A program made the position numbers and the translations under genes. Below are positions 1 through 6,977 of a stretch of DNA of 39,360 nt, piece by piece; the stretch's first letter is position 1; each line of letters begins with the position of its first letter. The stretch lies in NCBI RefSeq assembly GCF_039749495.1, contig NZ_JBDLLU010000015.1, positions 1 through 39,360 of the forward strand, given 5' to 3'. The DNA comes from Dehalogenimonas sp. THU2. Its GTDB lineage: Bacteria; Chloroflexota; Dehalococcoidia; Dehalococcoidales; Dehalococcoidaceae. The notes below the pieces were generated by a model. It had not been told where the DNA came from and did not search any database. It worked only from the letters and a program-made list of their open reading frames with translations.

Positions 1-31
1 ATTCCAAAAGTGTCATCCTGTCTTTGGCCAT
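1..31 (-). CDS. Partial transposase N-terminus (IS256-type, probable)
   Basis: An ATG at 31-29 on the minus strand opens the frame MAKDRMTLLE, which continues off the left edge. A strong Shine-Dalgarno AGGAGGT sits at 48-42, ten bases upstream, so this is a real translation start. The first residues (M-x-K-x-x-MT-x-LE) resemble N-termini of IS256/Mutator-type transposases. Ten residues cannot prove the family. The probable inverted repeat just upstream supports the reading. Confidence 0.45.
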   Translation of the reverse strand, partial: MAKDRMTLLE

Positions 32-125
32 TGTCGTGGTTACCTCCTGAAAGTCTTTGTTGTTATTTGCTTTCAAGAAACCACACAATGGCCTGCTTTT
101 TCAACTCCAGGAATTTACACCACGT
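1..125 (-). mobile_element. 5' end of a probable IS256-family insertion sequence, cut by the window edge
   Basis: Read on the minus strand, a transposase-like start lies at the left edge. Inside it, near 100-125, is a sequence that reads GGTGTAAATTCCTGGAGTTG on the minus strand. That resembles the GTGTAAAtt...GGAGTTG termini I associate with IS256-type elements. The outer boundary near 123-125 is a guess, because the other inverted repeat and any target duplication lie outside the window. Without the rest of the element, family assignment is tentative. Confidence 0.45.
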
Positions 126-357
126 ACGGGGATTCTACTACCTTTGGTGACGAATTAACGGGACATTCTACCAATTTACTCTACAAACTGGCAAAGTAAA
201 TCCGTTGGGAGCGACTCACTTCGGGTGGGCTCACGAGCAGTAAAAGCCACGAAAACGATGAATCGGGTCATAAACGATAATCCTCCCGGGATCATCATTC
301 ATCGCCGCCGCCCCTCCATGATATAATTAGGTTGACAATGCTATTCGAGGACATGTC
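126..357. other. Intergenic region, possible old mobile-element debris
   Basis: No gene is visible in this stretch. The part at about 140-200 contains an AATTAACGGGACATTC word that looks like flanking or terminal DNA of insertion elements, but I cannot match it to a named one. A TATAAT at 322-327 could be the -10 of the downstream DUF454 gene; no good -35 was seen. Confidence 0.3.
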
Positions 358-729
358 TTGAAACACGGAATTAGAGTTCTTTTTATTGTTATCGGCACCC
401 TAGCGGTAGGGCTGGGAATCGTGGGAATCTTCTTACCGTTACTGCCTACTACACCTTTTCTGTTGCTGGCAGCGGCCAGCTATGCCCGCAGTTCGCCGCG
501 CTTTTACAACTGGCTCATCAATCATCACCGGCTTGGCGAATATATCCGCAACTATCGCGACCACCGGGCGATCAAACTCCATGCCAAGGTCACCGCCATA
601 GCTTTGCTTTGGTTGACCATCGGGGTAAGTATCATCGTGGTTGATCCCGCATGGGTGAAGCTTAGCCTTGGAGCTATCGCCGCGGCGGTTACAGGGCATT
701 TATTGTCCCTGAAAACTCTTCGCTCCTGA
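358..729 (+). CDS. DUF454 / YbaN-like inner membrane protein
   Basis: This 123-residue protein is almost entirely hydrophobic and matches the DUF454 (YbaN) family pattern: a first membrane segment (about residues 7-27) followed by the conserved LPLLPTTPFLLLAAAxYARSSPRFYNWL stretch (about 27-53), a short basic loop with HHRLGEYI-like residues, then one or two more hydrophobic helices at about 78-117. It should sit in the cytoplasmic membrane. Its biochemical role is unknown. The start is a TTG at 358 preceded by GAGG at 347-350 with seven bases between; the nearby ATG at 353 is out of frame and stops at once. It stands alone between a mobile element and the zinc-ribbon gene. Confidence 0.85.
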   Translation: MKHGIRVLFIVIGTLAVGLGIVGIFLPLLPTTPFLLLAAASYARSSPRFYNWLINHHRLGEYIRNYRDHRAIKLHAKVTAIALLWLTIGVSIIVVDPAWVKLSLGAIAAAVTGHLLSLKTLRS

Positions 730-743
730 TCGCCAATCGATCT

Positions 744-757
744 CTTCGAAATCGAAG
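744..757 (+). repeat. Small perfect hairpin after DUF454
   Basis: CTTCGA AA TCGAAG forms a 6-bp stem just after the DUF454 stop. A related CTTCGATTCGAAG word recurs at about 845-857. There is no T-run, so it is not a clear terminator. It may belong to the dispersed CTTCG-type short repeats of this genome. Confidence 0.4.
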
Positions 758-768
758 TTTCTTCTCAT

Positions 769-797
769 TTGCTTTATGTAACAAGCTGGCGTATAAT
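769..797 (+). promoter_or_regulatory. Possible promoter of the zinc-ribbon gene
   Basis: A perfect -10 TATAAT lies at 792-797 with a weak -35 (TTGCTT, 769-774) at 17 bp. Transcription from here would give a leader of about 100 nt before the ATG at 906. Confidence 0.45.
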
Positions 798-860
798 GGT
801 AATCAGTTACAGTAACGGTTATTACACGCATTTCAGAATCGCCCTTCGATTCGAAGCCTA

Positions 861-903
861 GGATGACCAGACTCTAACGAGTATTAAAGAGAGGAGGTCA
901 TCC
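861..903 (+). promoter_or_regulatory. Inverted repeat that can sequester the ribosome binding site
   Basis: GGATGACC at 861-868 is perfectly complementary to GGTCATCC at 896-903. The right arm includes the last two bases of the strong Shine-Dalgarno GAGGAGG (891-897) and most of the spacer before the ATG at 906. A small inner stem ACTC-TAAC-GAGT (871-882) lies in the loop. When folded, the helix would hide the translation start, so the leader could act as a translational switch. This is inferred from sequence only. Confidence 0.45.
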
Positions 904-905
904 AG

Positions 906-1244
906 ATGGCTCTACAACCCAAAACCCTTACCTGCTGCGATTGCGGTTCCAGCTTCACTTTTAGCGTTGAAGATCAGGAATTCTTTGCGTCTAAAGGTTT
1001 CAGCAATGAACCCAAGCGCTGCACCAGCTGCCGTTCCGCCCGCAAGGCAGAGCGCGGCAACACCGGCGGCGGTTACAGCAGCGGTGGTGGCGGCGGCTTC
1101 GGCGGCGGCTACAATTCTGCCCCCCGGCAGATGTTCCCGGCTACTTGTTCCGACTGCGGCAAATCCACACAGGTTCCTTTTGAACCCCGCAACGGCAAGC
1201 CCGTTTATTGCTCCGACTGCTACCGCAAAGTCAACGCCCGCTAA
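906..1244 (+). CDS. Zinc-ribbon protein with CxxC-x17-CxxC domain
   Basis: The 112-residue protein has two zinc-binding modules joined by a glycine-rich linker. The first (residues about 8-48) has CCDC and CTSC knuckles around the DQEFFASKGF-NEPKRC signature of the probable zinc-ribbon family (zf-trcl). The linker (about 52-73) is mostly Gly and Ser. The second module has CSDC, exactly 17 residues, then CSDC, matching the CxxC-x17-CxxC family. The two domains suggest a small nucleic-acid or protein-binding accessory factor; the precise role is not known. The start has a strong GAGGAGG seven to eight bases upstream, part of which can pair with an upstream segment. A strong terminator follows, so it is probably monocistronic. 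Confidence 0.88.
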   Translation: MALQPKTLTCCDCGSSFTFSVEDQEFFASKGFSNEPKRCTSCRSARKAERGNTGGGYSSGGGGGFGGGYNSAPRQMFPATCSDCGKSTQVPFEPRNGKPVYCSDCYRKVNAR

Positions 1245-1264
1245 TCCTTTTTAGCAACAATAGA

Positions 1265-1297
1265 CACAGGCCGGAGAAATCCGGCCTGTGTTTTTTT
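1265..1297 (+). terminator. Rho-independent terminator of the zinc-ribbon gene
   Basis: CACAGGCCGG (1265-1274), a 6-nt loop and CCGGCCTGTG (1281-1290) form a perfect 10-bp stem followed directly by seven T residues. It separates the zinc-ribbon gene from the RRM gene. Confidence 0.95.
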
Positions 1298-1392
1298 GCA
1301 AGAGTTTTCAAAAAGTGCTCGGATCGCGGGACAGAGGGTGCGGTTATTCGGTGCTTCCCGTGGAAAACGAACGAGTGCAAAGAGGAGTGACT

Positions 1393-1725
1393 ATGGGCAA
1401 TATGAATATCTACATCGGGAACTTATCATTGGGGATAACAGAAGAAGACTTGCGGAAAGAGTTCTCCCGTTTCGGCCAGGTGGCGGCAGTGACCATGATG
1501 AATGACCAGCATTTCGGCAACGGACAGGCTACGGGTTACGGTTACGTCGAGATGCCTTCCAATAATGAGGGGTGTTCCGCCATCGCCGGGATGCATGGAA
1601 AAATCCTCCATGGGAGAGAGATTACGGCTATCGAGGCAATGCCTTTATCTCACGATACGCCGAAAGGTCAATACAATCGGGAGGTACGGCAGGGCAGGTG
1701 GGGGAAGCGGAGCGCCACGGCTTAA
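1393..1725 (+). CDS. Single-RRM RNA-binding protein
   Basis: The 110-residue product is one RNA recognition motif with a short basic tail. RNP2 is IYIGNL (residues about 6-11) and RNP1 is the GYGYVEM stretch (about 47-53), with aromatic residues in the usual RNA-stacking positions. Such small glycine-poor RRM proteins occur in cyanobacteria and Chloroflexi and are often cold-induced RNA chaperones; that role is family knowledge, not shown here. I chose the ATG at 1393 because AGGAG lies at 1383-1387, and because a longer in-frame opening from 1288 would start inside the upstream terminator. The C-terminal tail (RQGRWGKRSATA) is basic. Confidence 0.9.
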   Translation: MGNMNIYIGNLSLGITEEDLRKEFSRFGQVAAVTMMNDQHFGNGQATGYGYVEMPSNNEGCSAIAGMHGKILHGREITAIEAMPLSHDTPKGQYNREVRQGRWGKRSATA

Positions 1726-1843
1726 GATATTCCGGGGAATACCGGGGGTCCCCGTGATCAAACGGGGCAAGCGACCCACGAATCACTATTTCTAACCCTC
1801 AGCCGCCGCTTCTTATATTTCAAGTACGCATTCAGAGGGCGGC

Positions 1844-1890
1844 TCGAAACCCGGCCACCACCGGCTATGTCCGGGGGAGCCGGGTTTCGA
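1844..1890 (+). terminator. Probable terminator hairpin between convergent genes
   Basis: TCGAAACCCGGC (1844-1855) pairs perfectly with GCCGGGTTTCGA (1879-1890), giving a 12-bp stem with a 23-nt loop. An AATTATTT stretch follows. It lies between the RRM gene (plus) and the MFS gene (minus). The T-run is weak, so function is not certain. Confidence 0.55.
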
Positions 1891-1905
1891 AATTATTTCG
1901 CATTA

Positions 1906-3576
1906 TTAAATTTCGGCTTCGTGTCTCTTATCCGACTGGCTTAGCGTCAATTCGAGTTCGATACCTGCTTCTTCCACCGCCGGGCGGTGGCTTTTTCTGA
2001 GTGCGATCTGCGGCAGGAAAAAGGACGCCACGAAGGCCACGGCCATGAGCGCCGCGCCGATAAGGAACACTTGGTCGATAGCCCCGCTGAAGGCGGTCTT
2101 CAGAGTCTCGATGAAACTATCGAAGGCGGATGCAAAGGCATCGCGGATGGCGTCCGGCGCCTGGGCGATGAGGGCGCGGATGTTCGCCTGTCCGTCGGTA
2201 CTGAGGAACGCCTGGATGGTATTGCCGTCGATATGTACAGGAGTGTCAGGATTGGCCTGCTGTGCCATGACGACGAACGGGTCGGTATCGATACCGGTCA
2301 GCCGGGATGCCAGTTGGGCATTCATGACGCCGCCCAGGACTGCACCGCCGACGGTGGCGCCGACGGTGCGGAAGAGCTGGATGCCGGCGGTGACCTCACC
2401 CAGGCGGGCGTGAGTGAAGGCATTTTGCACCGCCAGGGTGAAGACGGGCATAGTGAAGCCCAGACCAATGCCCATGACGATCATCCGGAAGATCAGCCCC
2501 ATGTCAGAGGTCGTTTCGTTGATCTGGGAGAAGAGCAGCATACCGGCCATGGCGATGCCCATTCCGCTGATCGCCAGCACTTTATAGTTGCCGGTGCGCG
2601 ACATGACCTGGCCGGAGAAAATGGAACCGGCTACGATCGATAGCATCATCGGCATCAGGATAAGACCGGAGTTGGTGGCTGAAAAGCCGGCGACACCTTG
2701 GGCGAAGACGGGGATGAACAGGATAGACCCGAACATGCCTACCGATGCCAGGAAGGTGGCGATGATCGAGACGGTGAACACCCGGTTCCTAAAGAGTCCC
2801 AGCGATACGATAGGGTCTTTGGCCTTGGCCTCGCGCCAGATGAAAGCAGCGAGGGCGAACGTCGAGCCGATCAGCAAGGAGATGATCTCGGTCGAGCCCC
2901 AGGCATACTCGCTGCCGCCCCAGACCAACGCCAGAAGCAGCGGCACCAGGGTTGCGGTGAGGAGGAGGGCGCCGAGGTAATCAATGAAGCGTTCTTTGGC
3001 ATCGTGAATCGTCTTGTCCATGCGGGGCAGGCCGGCGAAGATTACCGCAATGGCCGCCAGGCCGACAGGGATGTTGACGTAGAAGATCCAGCGCCAGGAG
3101 AAGCTGTCGGTCAGCCAGCCCCCGAGCAGCGGACCGGCCACCGAGGTGATGCCGAAAACGGCGCCGAAGAGACCCTGGACCTTGCCGCGCTGGGCCGGCG
3201 GGAAAAGGTCGCCGATGGTGGCGAAGGCGTTGACCATAATGGCGCCGGCGCCGATGCCCTGTAAAGCGCGGAAGAAGATCAACTGGGTCATGTCCTGCGC
3301 CAGGCCGGAGAGCATCGAGCCGGCAAGGAAAACGGCCACGGCGATCAGGGCAAGGTTACGGCGACCGTAAAGGTCGGAGAGCTTGCCGTAGATGGGCACG
3401 GTCACCGCCGAAGCCAGCATATATGAGGTGAAGACCCAGGACAGGTGGGACAAACCCTGGAATTCTTCTACGATGCGGGGCATGGCCGTGGCGACGATGG
3501 TCTGGTCGAGAGAAGCCATGACCATGGATAACATGATGCCGGCCAGGATGAGGGGGGTCTTAGGTTTGAGAGTCAT
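1906..3576 (-). CDS. MFS multidrug efflux transporter, DHA2 (EmrB/QacA) family
   Basis: This 556-residue membrane protein has the 14-helix layout of DHA2-type drug:proton antiporters. Visible signatures are the first helix with the MASLDQTIVATAMP pattern (residues about 20-33), the motif A loop GKLSDLYGRR (about 64-73), an RALQGIGAGA helix (about 103-112), and a motif C-like GPLLGGW (about 148-154). It should export hydrophobic drugs or toxic metabolites across the cytoplasmic membrane using the proton gradient; the substrate cannot be told. It is co-transcribed with a MarR repressor whose stop lies one base upstream of this start, which supports drug- or ligand-induced expression. The GAGG before the ATG lies within the end of marR. 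Confidence 0.93.
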   Translation of the reverse strand: MTLKPKTPLILAGIMLSMVMASLDQTIVATAMPRIVEEFQGLSHLSWVFTSYMLASAVTVPIYGKLSDLYGRRNLALIAVAVFLAGSMLSGLAQDMTQLIFFRALQGIGAGAIMVNAFATIGDLFPPAQRGKVQGLFGAVFGITSVAGPLLGGWLTDSFSWRWIFYVNIPVGLAAIAVIFAGLPRMDKTIHDAKERFIDYLGALLLTATLVPLLLALVWGGSEYAWGSTEIISLLIGSTFALAAFIWREAKAKDPIVSLGLFRNRVFTVSIIATFLASVGMFGSILFIPVFAQGVAGFSATNSGLILMPMMLSIVAGSIFSGQVMSRTGNYKVLAISGMGIAMAGMLLFSQINETTSDMGLIFRMIVMGIGLGFTMPVFTLAVQNAFTHARLGEVTAGIQLFRTVGATVGGAVLGGVMNAQLASRLTGIDTDPFVVMAQQANPDTPVHIDGNTIQAFLSTDGQANIRALIAQAPDAIRDAFASAFDSFIETLKTAFSGAIDQVFLIGAALMAVAFVASFFLPQIALRKSHRPAVEEAGIELELTLSQSDKRHEAEI

Positions 3577-3577
3577 A

Positions 3578-4024
3578 CTACCTCGTTTTTTCGATTTGTG
3601 AACCGGAAATAACCTTGTCGATGAGATTCATCAGCATCTGAAACTCGGCGTCATCCAGCGCGCTGAATACGCTTTCCATCCGTTCCAGTCGTTGGTCCTT
3701 GATTGATTCGATCTGCCGCCGGGCTTCTTCCGGAACGACAAGGCAAAGGGCGCGGCGATCATCCGGAGAAGGCTCACGAATGAGTAGTCCCCTCTTCACC
3801 AGGATGTCAACCAGTTGGGTGGCGGCGCTGGAGGTGATCCCCAGCAAGGAGGCGAGTTCCTTGATGCCGATGCCTTCCTGCCGGCTGATGAGATGCAGCG
3901 CCAGCCACTGAGACGGGGCCAGGCATTCTTCGCCGCAGGCCGTATGGCTTTCCGGTGCCATGAGCCTTTTTAGAGAATGCAATTTCCCCATCAGGTGCTC
4001 GATCTGTTGTATGCGGTTTGTCAT
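3578..4024 (-). CDS. MarR-family transcriptional repressor
   Basis: The protein is 148 residues from the ATG at 4024. It has the winged helix-turn-helix of MarR proteins (about residues 45-105: IKELASLLGITSSAATQLVDILVKRGLL, then DDRRALCLV of the wing) with helical ends for dimerization. I prefer the ATG at 4024 over an upstream TTG at 4051 because AAGG lies a suitable distance before it, and because 4051 nearly abuts the operator. It heads a two-gene operon with the DHA2 exporter, and a perfect palindrome over its promoter points to autorepression relieved by an effector. The ligand is unknown. Confidence 0.92.
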   Translation of the reverse strand: MTNRIQQIEHLMGKLHSLKRLMAPESHTACGEECLAPSQWLALHLISRQEGIGIKELASLLGITSSAATQLVDILVKRGLLIREPSPDDRRALCLVVPEEARRQIESIKDQRLERMESVFSALDDAEFQMLMNLIDKVISGSQIEKTR

Positions 4025-4053
4025 ACCGGTCCTTAGAATGATTCCGGGCAATA

Positions 4054-4090
4054 ATAGTTAAGGTGCTAACTATAGTAGCACCTTAACTAT
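4054..4090. promoter_or_regulatory. Perfect inverted-repeat operator of the MarR-exporter operon
   Basis: ATAGTTAAGGTGCTA (4054-4068) is repeated in perfect inverted orientation at 4076-4090, with a 7-bp spacer. The palindrome covers the -10 region of the marR promoter. A 15/15 match, size and position fit a MarR dimer site. Confidence 0.85.
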
Positions 4091-4101
4091 AAAAACGTCA
4101 A
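4072..4101 (-). promoter_or_regulatory. marR promoter
   Basis: On the minus strand, TTGACG (4101-4096) and TACTAT (4077-4072) are 18 bp apart. The -10 lies inside the palindromic operator, so a bound repressor would block RNA polymerase. Confidence 0.65.
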
Positions 4102-4133
4102 TAACCGTAGGCAGATCGCCGGCTGATGATTAT

Positions 4134-4976
4134 CTAGGTGTTGACCCTGAAAGCAACTGCCAGAACACCCGGACCGCCGTGCACACCCAGTACCGGACCG
4201 AAGCGTGCGATATGGATTTTATCCGGCGATATGAATTCACCGATGCGTTCGGCCAGGACCTTGGCTTCATCCGGAGTGGTTGAATGGATAACCGCCAGTT
4301 CGGTTATATTACTCCCGGCTTCTTTGGCTAATTCGAAAAGACGTTCGATCCCTTTGGCGCGGCTTCTGACCTGGCCGACAGGAACGAATTCTCCGTCCTT
4401 GATGGACAAGAGCGGTTTTACGTTGAGGAGCGATCCCATCAGAGCCTTCGCCCGCCCGATACGGCCGCCGCGGGCGATATATTTCAATGTATCGAAGAGC
4501 ACCAGGAGGTGAATGTTTTCAACCATCCCGCTGGCCGTAGCGGCCAGAGACTTGAGGTCTTTAGCCGACCTGGCGAGGCGAGCGGCGGCCACAACTACCA
4601 GTCCTTCGGCCATGGAGGTGAATTTGGAATCGACGATCTCGATGGGCACCGCGTTTTTCATCATTTTAGCCCCTTGTTTGGCTGAACTGATGGTGCCGCT
4701 CATTTTATCCGAGATGTGTATAGCCAGGATGCCATCGGCACCCTCGGCGATGCTGTCAAAAGCCTCAGCGAAATCCTGCGGCGAAGGCTGGGCGGTGGTG
4801 GGATGGGCTGGGTCAGTCTGGAGACGGGCGTAGAATTGGTCCTCGGTAATATCGACGCGGTCACGGTATGACTGGCCGCCGAACTGCACATAAAGCGGCA
4901 CGGTGGTGATGTTGAGTTCTTTAGCCAGTTCCGGCGGCACGTCTGAGGTTGAGTCGGTGACGATCTTAATAACCAC
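4134..4976 (-). CDS. DegV family protein (fatty-acid-binding FakB-like)
   Basis: The 280-residue protein opens with the DegV signature KIVTDSTSDVP, followed by TTAQPSPQDF (about residues 61-70), an SDKMSGT loop that binds the fatty-acid carboxylate, ARGGRIGRAKALMGSLLNVKP (about 167-187) and a C-terminal GVHGGPGVLAVAF. In firmicutes such proteins (FakB) present fatty acids to the kinase FakA; no fakA is in this window. The start is assigned to a GTG at 4976 because AGGAG lies at 4989-4985, eight bases before it. An in-frame ATG at 5027 would add 17 residues absent from family members and lacks a good ribosome site. The length then equals the usual 280. Confidence 0.9.
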   Translation of the reverse strand: MVIKIVTDSTSDVPPELAKELNITTVPLYVQFGGQSYRDRVDITEDQFYARLQTDPAHPTTAQPSPQDFAEAFDSIAEGADGILAIHISDKMSGTISSAKQGAKMMKNAVPIEIVDSKFTSMAEGLVVVAAARLARSAKDLKSLAATASGMVENIHLLVLFDTLKYIARGGRIGRAKALMGSLLNVKPLLSIKDGEFVPVGQVRSRAKGIERLFELAKEAGSNITELAVIHSTTPDEAKVLAERIGEFISPDKIHIARFGPVLGVHGGPGVLAVAFRVNT

Positions 4977-5027
4977 GGCGGGTACTCCTTTAGCCAGTTT
5001 CTCGGTATCAACAACATCGATAGCCAC

Positions 5028-5256
5028 GCCCAGTATATCGCAGTATCGTACCCGCTGGCTATAACTATTTTAACCGGGCATCCGGCCATCGTTGCGCGAA
5101 AAATCGACTCATCAGGAAACCTCTGAAGAAGCCCTGATTTTTCGGGATTAGTAACATTGAGATTCTTCGCTGGACGCTCAGAAAGATACTCTAAAAGGTG
5201 GAATGCGGGATGAAGAATAACTTGCCTGGAGGTTCCTAAGCGGGTCTTATGATGAC
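5028..5256. other. Intergenic region with a dispersed CTTCG/GCTCAG repeat copy
   Basis: No gene is seen between degV and the helicase terminator. At 5158-5188 there is a TTCTTCGCTGGACGCTCAG unit that recurs in related form near 8247-8270 and 17835-17864. Confidence 0.5.
5158..5188. repeat. Dispersed short repeat, copy 1 (CTTCGCT...GCTCAG)
   Basis: The unit TTCTTCGCTGGACGCTCAG followed by AAAGA resembles copies at 8247-8270 and 17835-17864. The ends form an imperfect hairpin. It lies in non-coding DNA. The three copies differ at several bases but keep the CTTCG and CGCTCAG blocks. Confidence 0.55.
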
Positions 5257-5287
5257 AAAAAGCCCGCCGGTCAAGGCGGGCTTTTTT
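5257..5287 (-). terminator. Rho-independent terminator of the DEAD-box helicase gene
   Basis: AGCCCGCC (5261-5268) and GGCGGGCT (5275-5282) make a perfect 8-bp stem around a 6-nt loop, flanked by A-run and T-run so it works in both directions. It lies 23 bases after the helicase stop on the minus strand. Confidence 0.9.
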
Positions 5288-5309
5288 ATCGAATTTAAGA
5301 ATCCGGGAA

Positions 5310-6593
5310 TCAGGCCGGCTGTTGTCTAGCGGCCGGTCTGCGCCAGGAAGGAATCCTGTGGCTCGAGCGTCCGGCGGTGTTTGCGGGGGGTTGCCCCTGT
5401 CGTGCCGGGCGGGGAGGGCGGGCGAATTCCGTCCTCGGTGTTACGGGGGCATCGTATTTGAAACCCTCGATCTTACGGCGTTCGATCGGCGCCTTGAGCA
5501 GTCTCTCCAGAGAACGTACCATCGGTTCATCCTCGCCGGTGACGAACGTAAAAGCGTCGCCGCTCTTACCAATGCGGCCAGTGCGGCCGATGCGGTGAAT
5601 GTAGGCGTCGGAGGTATCAGGCATATCATAGTTGATGACGTGGGAGACATCCGATACATCGATGCCGCGGGCGGCGATGTCGGTGGCAACCAGTATCTTG
5701 TAGGTGCCGTTCTTGAAGCCGTCGAGGGCTGCTTGACGCCGGTACTGCGACAGGTTTCCCTGGATGGACGCGACACTGTAGCCCGCCTGAGCCAGGGAAA
5801 GGGCAACCCGTTCGGTGCGGTGCTTGGTGCGGGTGAAGACCAGCACGGAACCTGAGTCGACCACGCCTAGAAGGGTCTTAAGCAGATCGGTTTTGAGATC
5901 ATGGTGCACAGGGTAAATGGCGTGGGCCACGGTGATCGCCGGGGCCACCTGGCCGATCTGTACAGTCACCGGGTCCTTGATGACCTCATGCGCCAGCTTG
6001 CGGACATCATCCGGCATGGTGGCGGAAAAGAGCAGTGTCTGGCGTTCATGCATGAGGCATTTCAATATCTTGCGGATGTCCGGCATGAACCCCATGTCGA
6101 ACATGCGGTCGGCCTCGTCAATGACCAGGATCTCGACATCAGAAAAGTCGATACTGCCCTGCCAGACATGATCAAGCAACCGCCCTGGGCAGGCGATGAC
6201 GATGTCCATACCGGAGCGTATCTTGCTTTTCTGCGGTTCCATGCCGACGCCACCGTAAATGGCCATAGCCCGGATACCGGTGAACTTTGAAAGGTTCTTG
6301 CAGGTATCATAAATCTGCTCGGCCAGTTCACGCGTGGGAGCGATGATCAGAGCCCGCAGTTTACGGGGTTGACCTTGCCGGGGTTTGTTGGCCGTACCGC
6401 GAAGGAGTTTTTGCAGGATGGGTAAAACGAAGGACGCAGTTTTGCCGGTACCGGTCTGGGCCAATCCGATAATGTCACGACCTTCCAGCGCCGGCGGGAT
6501 GGCCTGCGCTTGGATAGGGGTGGGCTCGGTATATCCCATGGCCTTGACGGCGTCCATGAGGGCGGGGTGAAGATTAAAGCTTTCGAAACTCAT
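5310..6593 (-). CDS. DEAD-box ATP-dependent RNA helicase (RhlE-like)
   Basis: All helicase motifs are visible in this 427-residue protein: Q motif (GYTEPTPIQ, residues about 20-28), motif I AQTGTGKT, Ia PTRELA, Ib CPGRLLD, II DEAD, III SAT, IV LVFTRTK, V TDIAARGIDV and VI HRIGRTGR (about 336-343). The two RecA-like domains end near residue 375. The tail is short, basic and Pro-rich (ARPPRPARQGQPP), like RhlE rather than CsdA or DbpA. It should unwind short RNA duplexes in ribosome assembly or mRNA decay; the exact target is not readable. ATG at 6593 has AGGA a few bases upstream. It is a single-gene unit closed by a strong terminator. Confidence 0.95.
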   Translation of the reverse strand: MSFESFNLHPALMDAVKAMGYTEPTPIQAQAIPPALEGRDIIGLAQTGTGKTASFVLPILQKLLRGTANKPRQGQPRKLRALIIAPTRELAEQIYDTCKNLSKFTGIRAMAIYGGVGMEPQKSKIRSGMDIVIACPGRLLDHVWQGSIDFSDVEILVIDEADRMFDMGFMPDIRKILKCLMHERQTLLFSATMPDDVRKLAHEVIKDPVTVQIGQVAPAITVAHAIYPVHHDLKTDLLKTLLGVVDSGSVLVFTRTKHRTERVALSLAQAGYSVASIQGNLSQYRRQAALDGFKNGTYKILVATDIAARGIDVSDVSHVINYDMPDTSDAYIHRIGRTGRIGKSGDAFTFVTGEDEPMVRSLERLLKAPIERRKIEGFKYDAPVTPRTEFARPPRPARQGQPPANTAGRSSHRIPSWRRPAARQQPA

Positions 6594-6977
6594 TTTATTC
6601 CTAATAATTTATTTTGATACTAATTCTAATACGTGGGTAAGGGTGTGTGGTTACGGATTATGGCTTATCAACAGACCTCTTTACGGGAAAAACAGCGCCG
6701 GTTTCTGGCGATTGACGCGGCGACAGCGTGGCGGTCGAGATGAAGCAGGGGAAGGTTTGGGTAACCTGGCTTTTCTTCAAGTGACGATTCACGGTGATGA
6801 CCGGTTTATTCCTGAGTATTTTGGTCACCCGATACCCGGTAAACGATGTACGGAAGTATAAGATAACCGAAACCTATTTATTGACATAATTATACTATGA
6901 ATCTAAGGCAACATACAAATGCAGAGAATATGTGCTACACACCGTAGTTATAGAATATAGAAACTATTCGACACCGG
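6594..6977. other. 384-bp intergenic region, no supported gene
   Basis: No credible reading frame or RNA gene was seen. A 72-codon plus-strand opening at 6643-6861 has no family-like features. The AT-rich part at 6880-6900 contains TTGACA (6881-6886) and, on the minus strand, TATAAT (6894-6889). They are not paired at proper spacing, although a weak TTGTAT lies 18 bp upstream of the minus-strand TATAAT. Confidence 0.4.

Noticed and set aside
1288-1392. N-terminal extension of the RRM protein.
   Set aside because: It begins within the terminator hairpin of the upstream gene, and a good ribosome site precedes ATG 1393.
6643-6861. 72-codon plus-strand reading frame between the helicase and M48 genes.
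   Set aside because: No ribosome site, no family-like pattern and odd composition; most likely chance.
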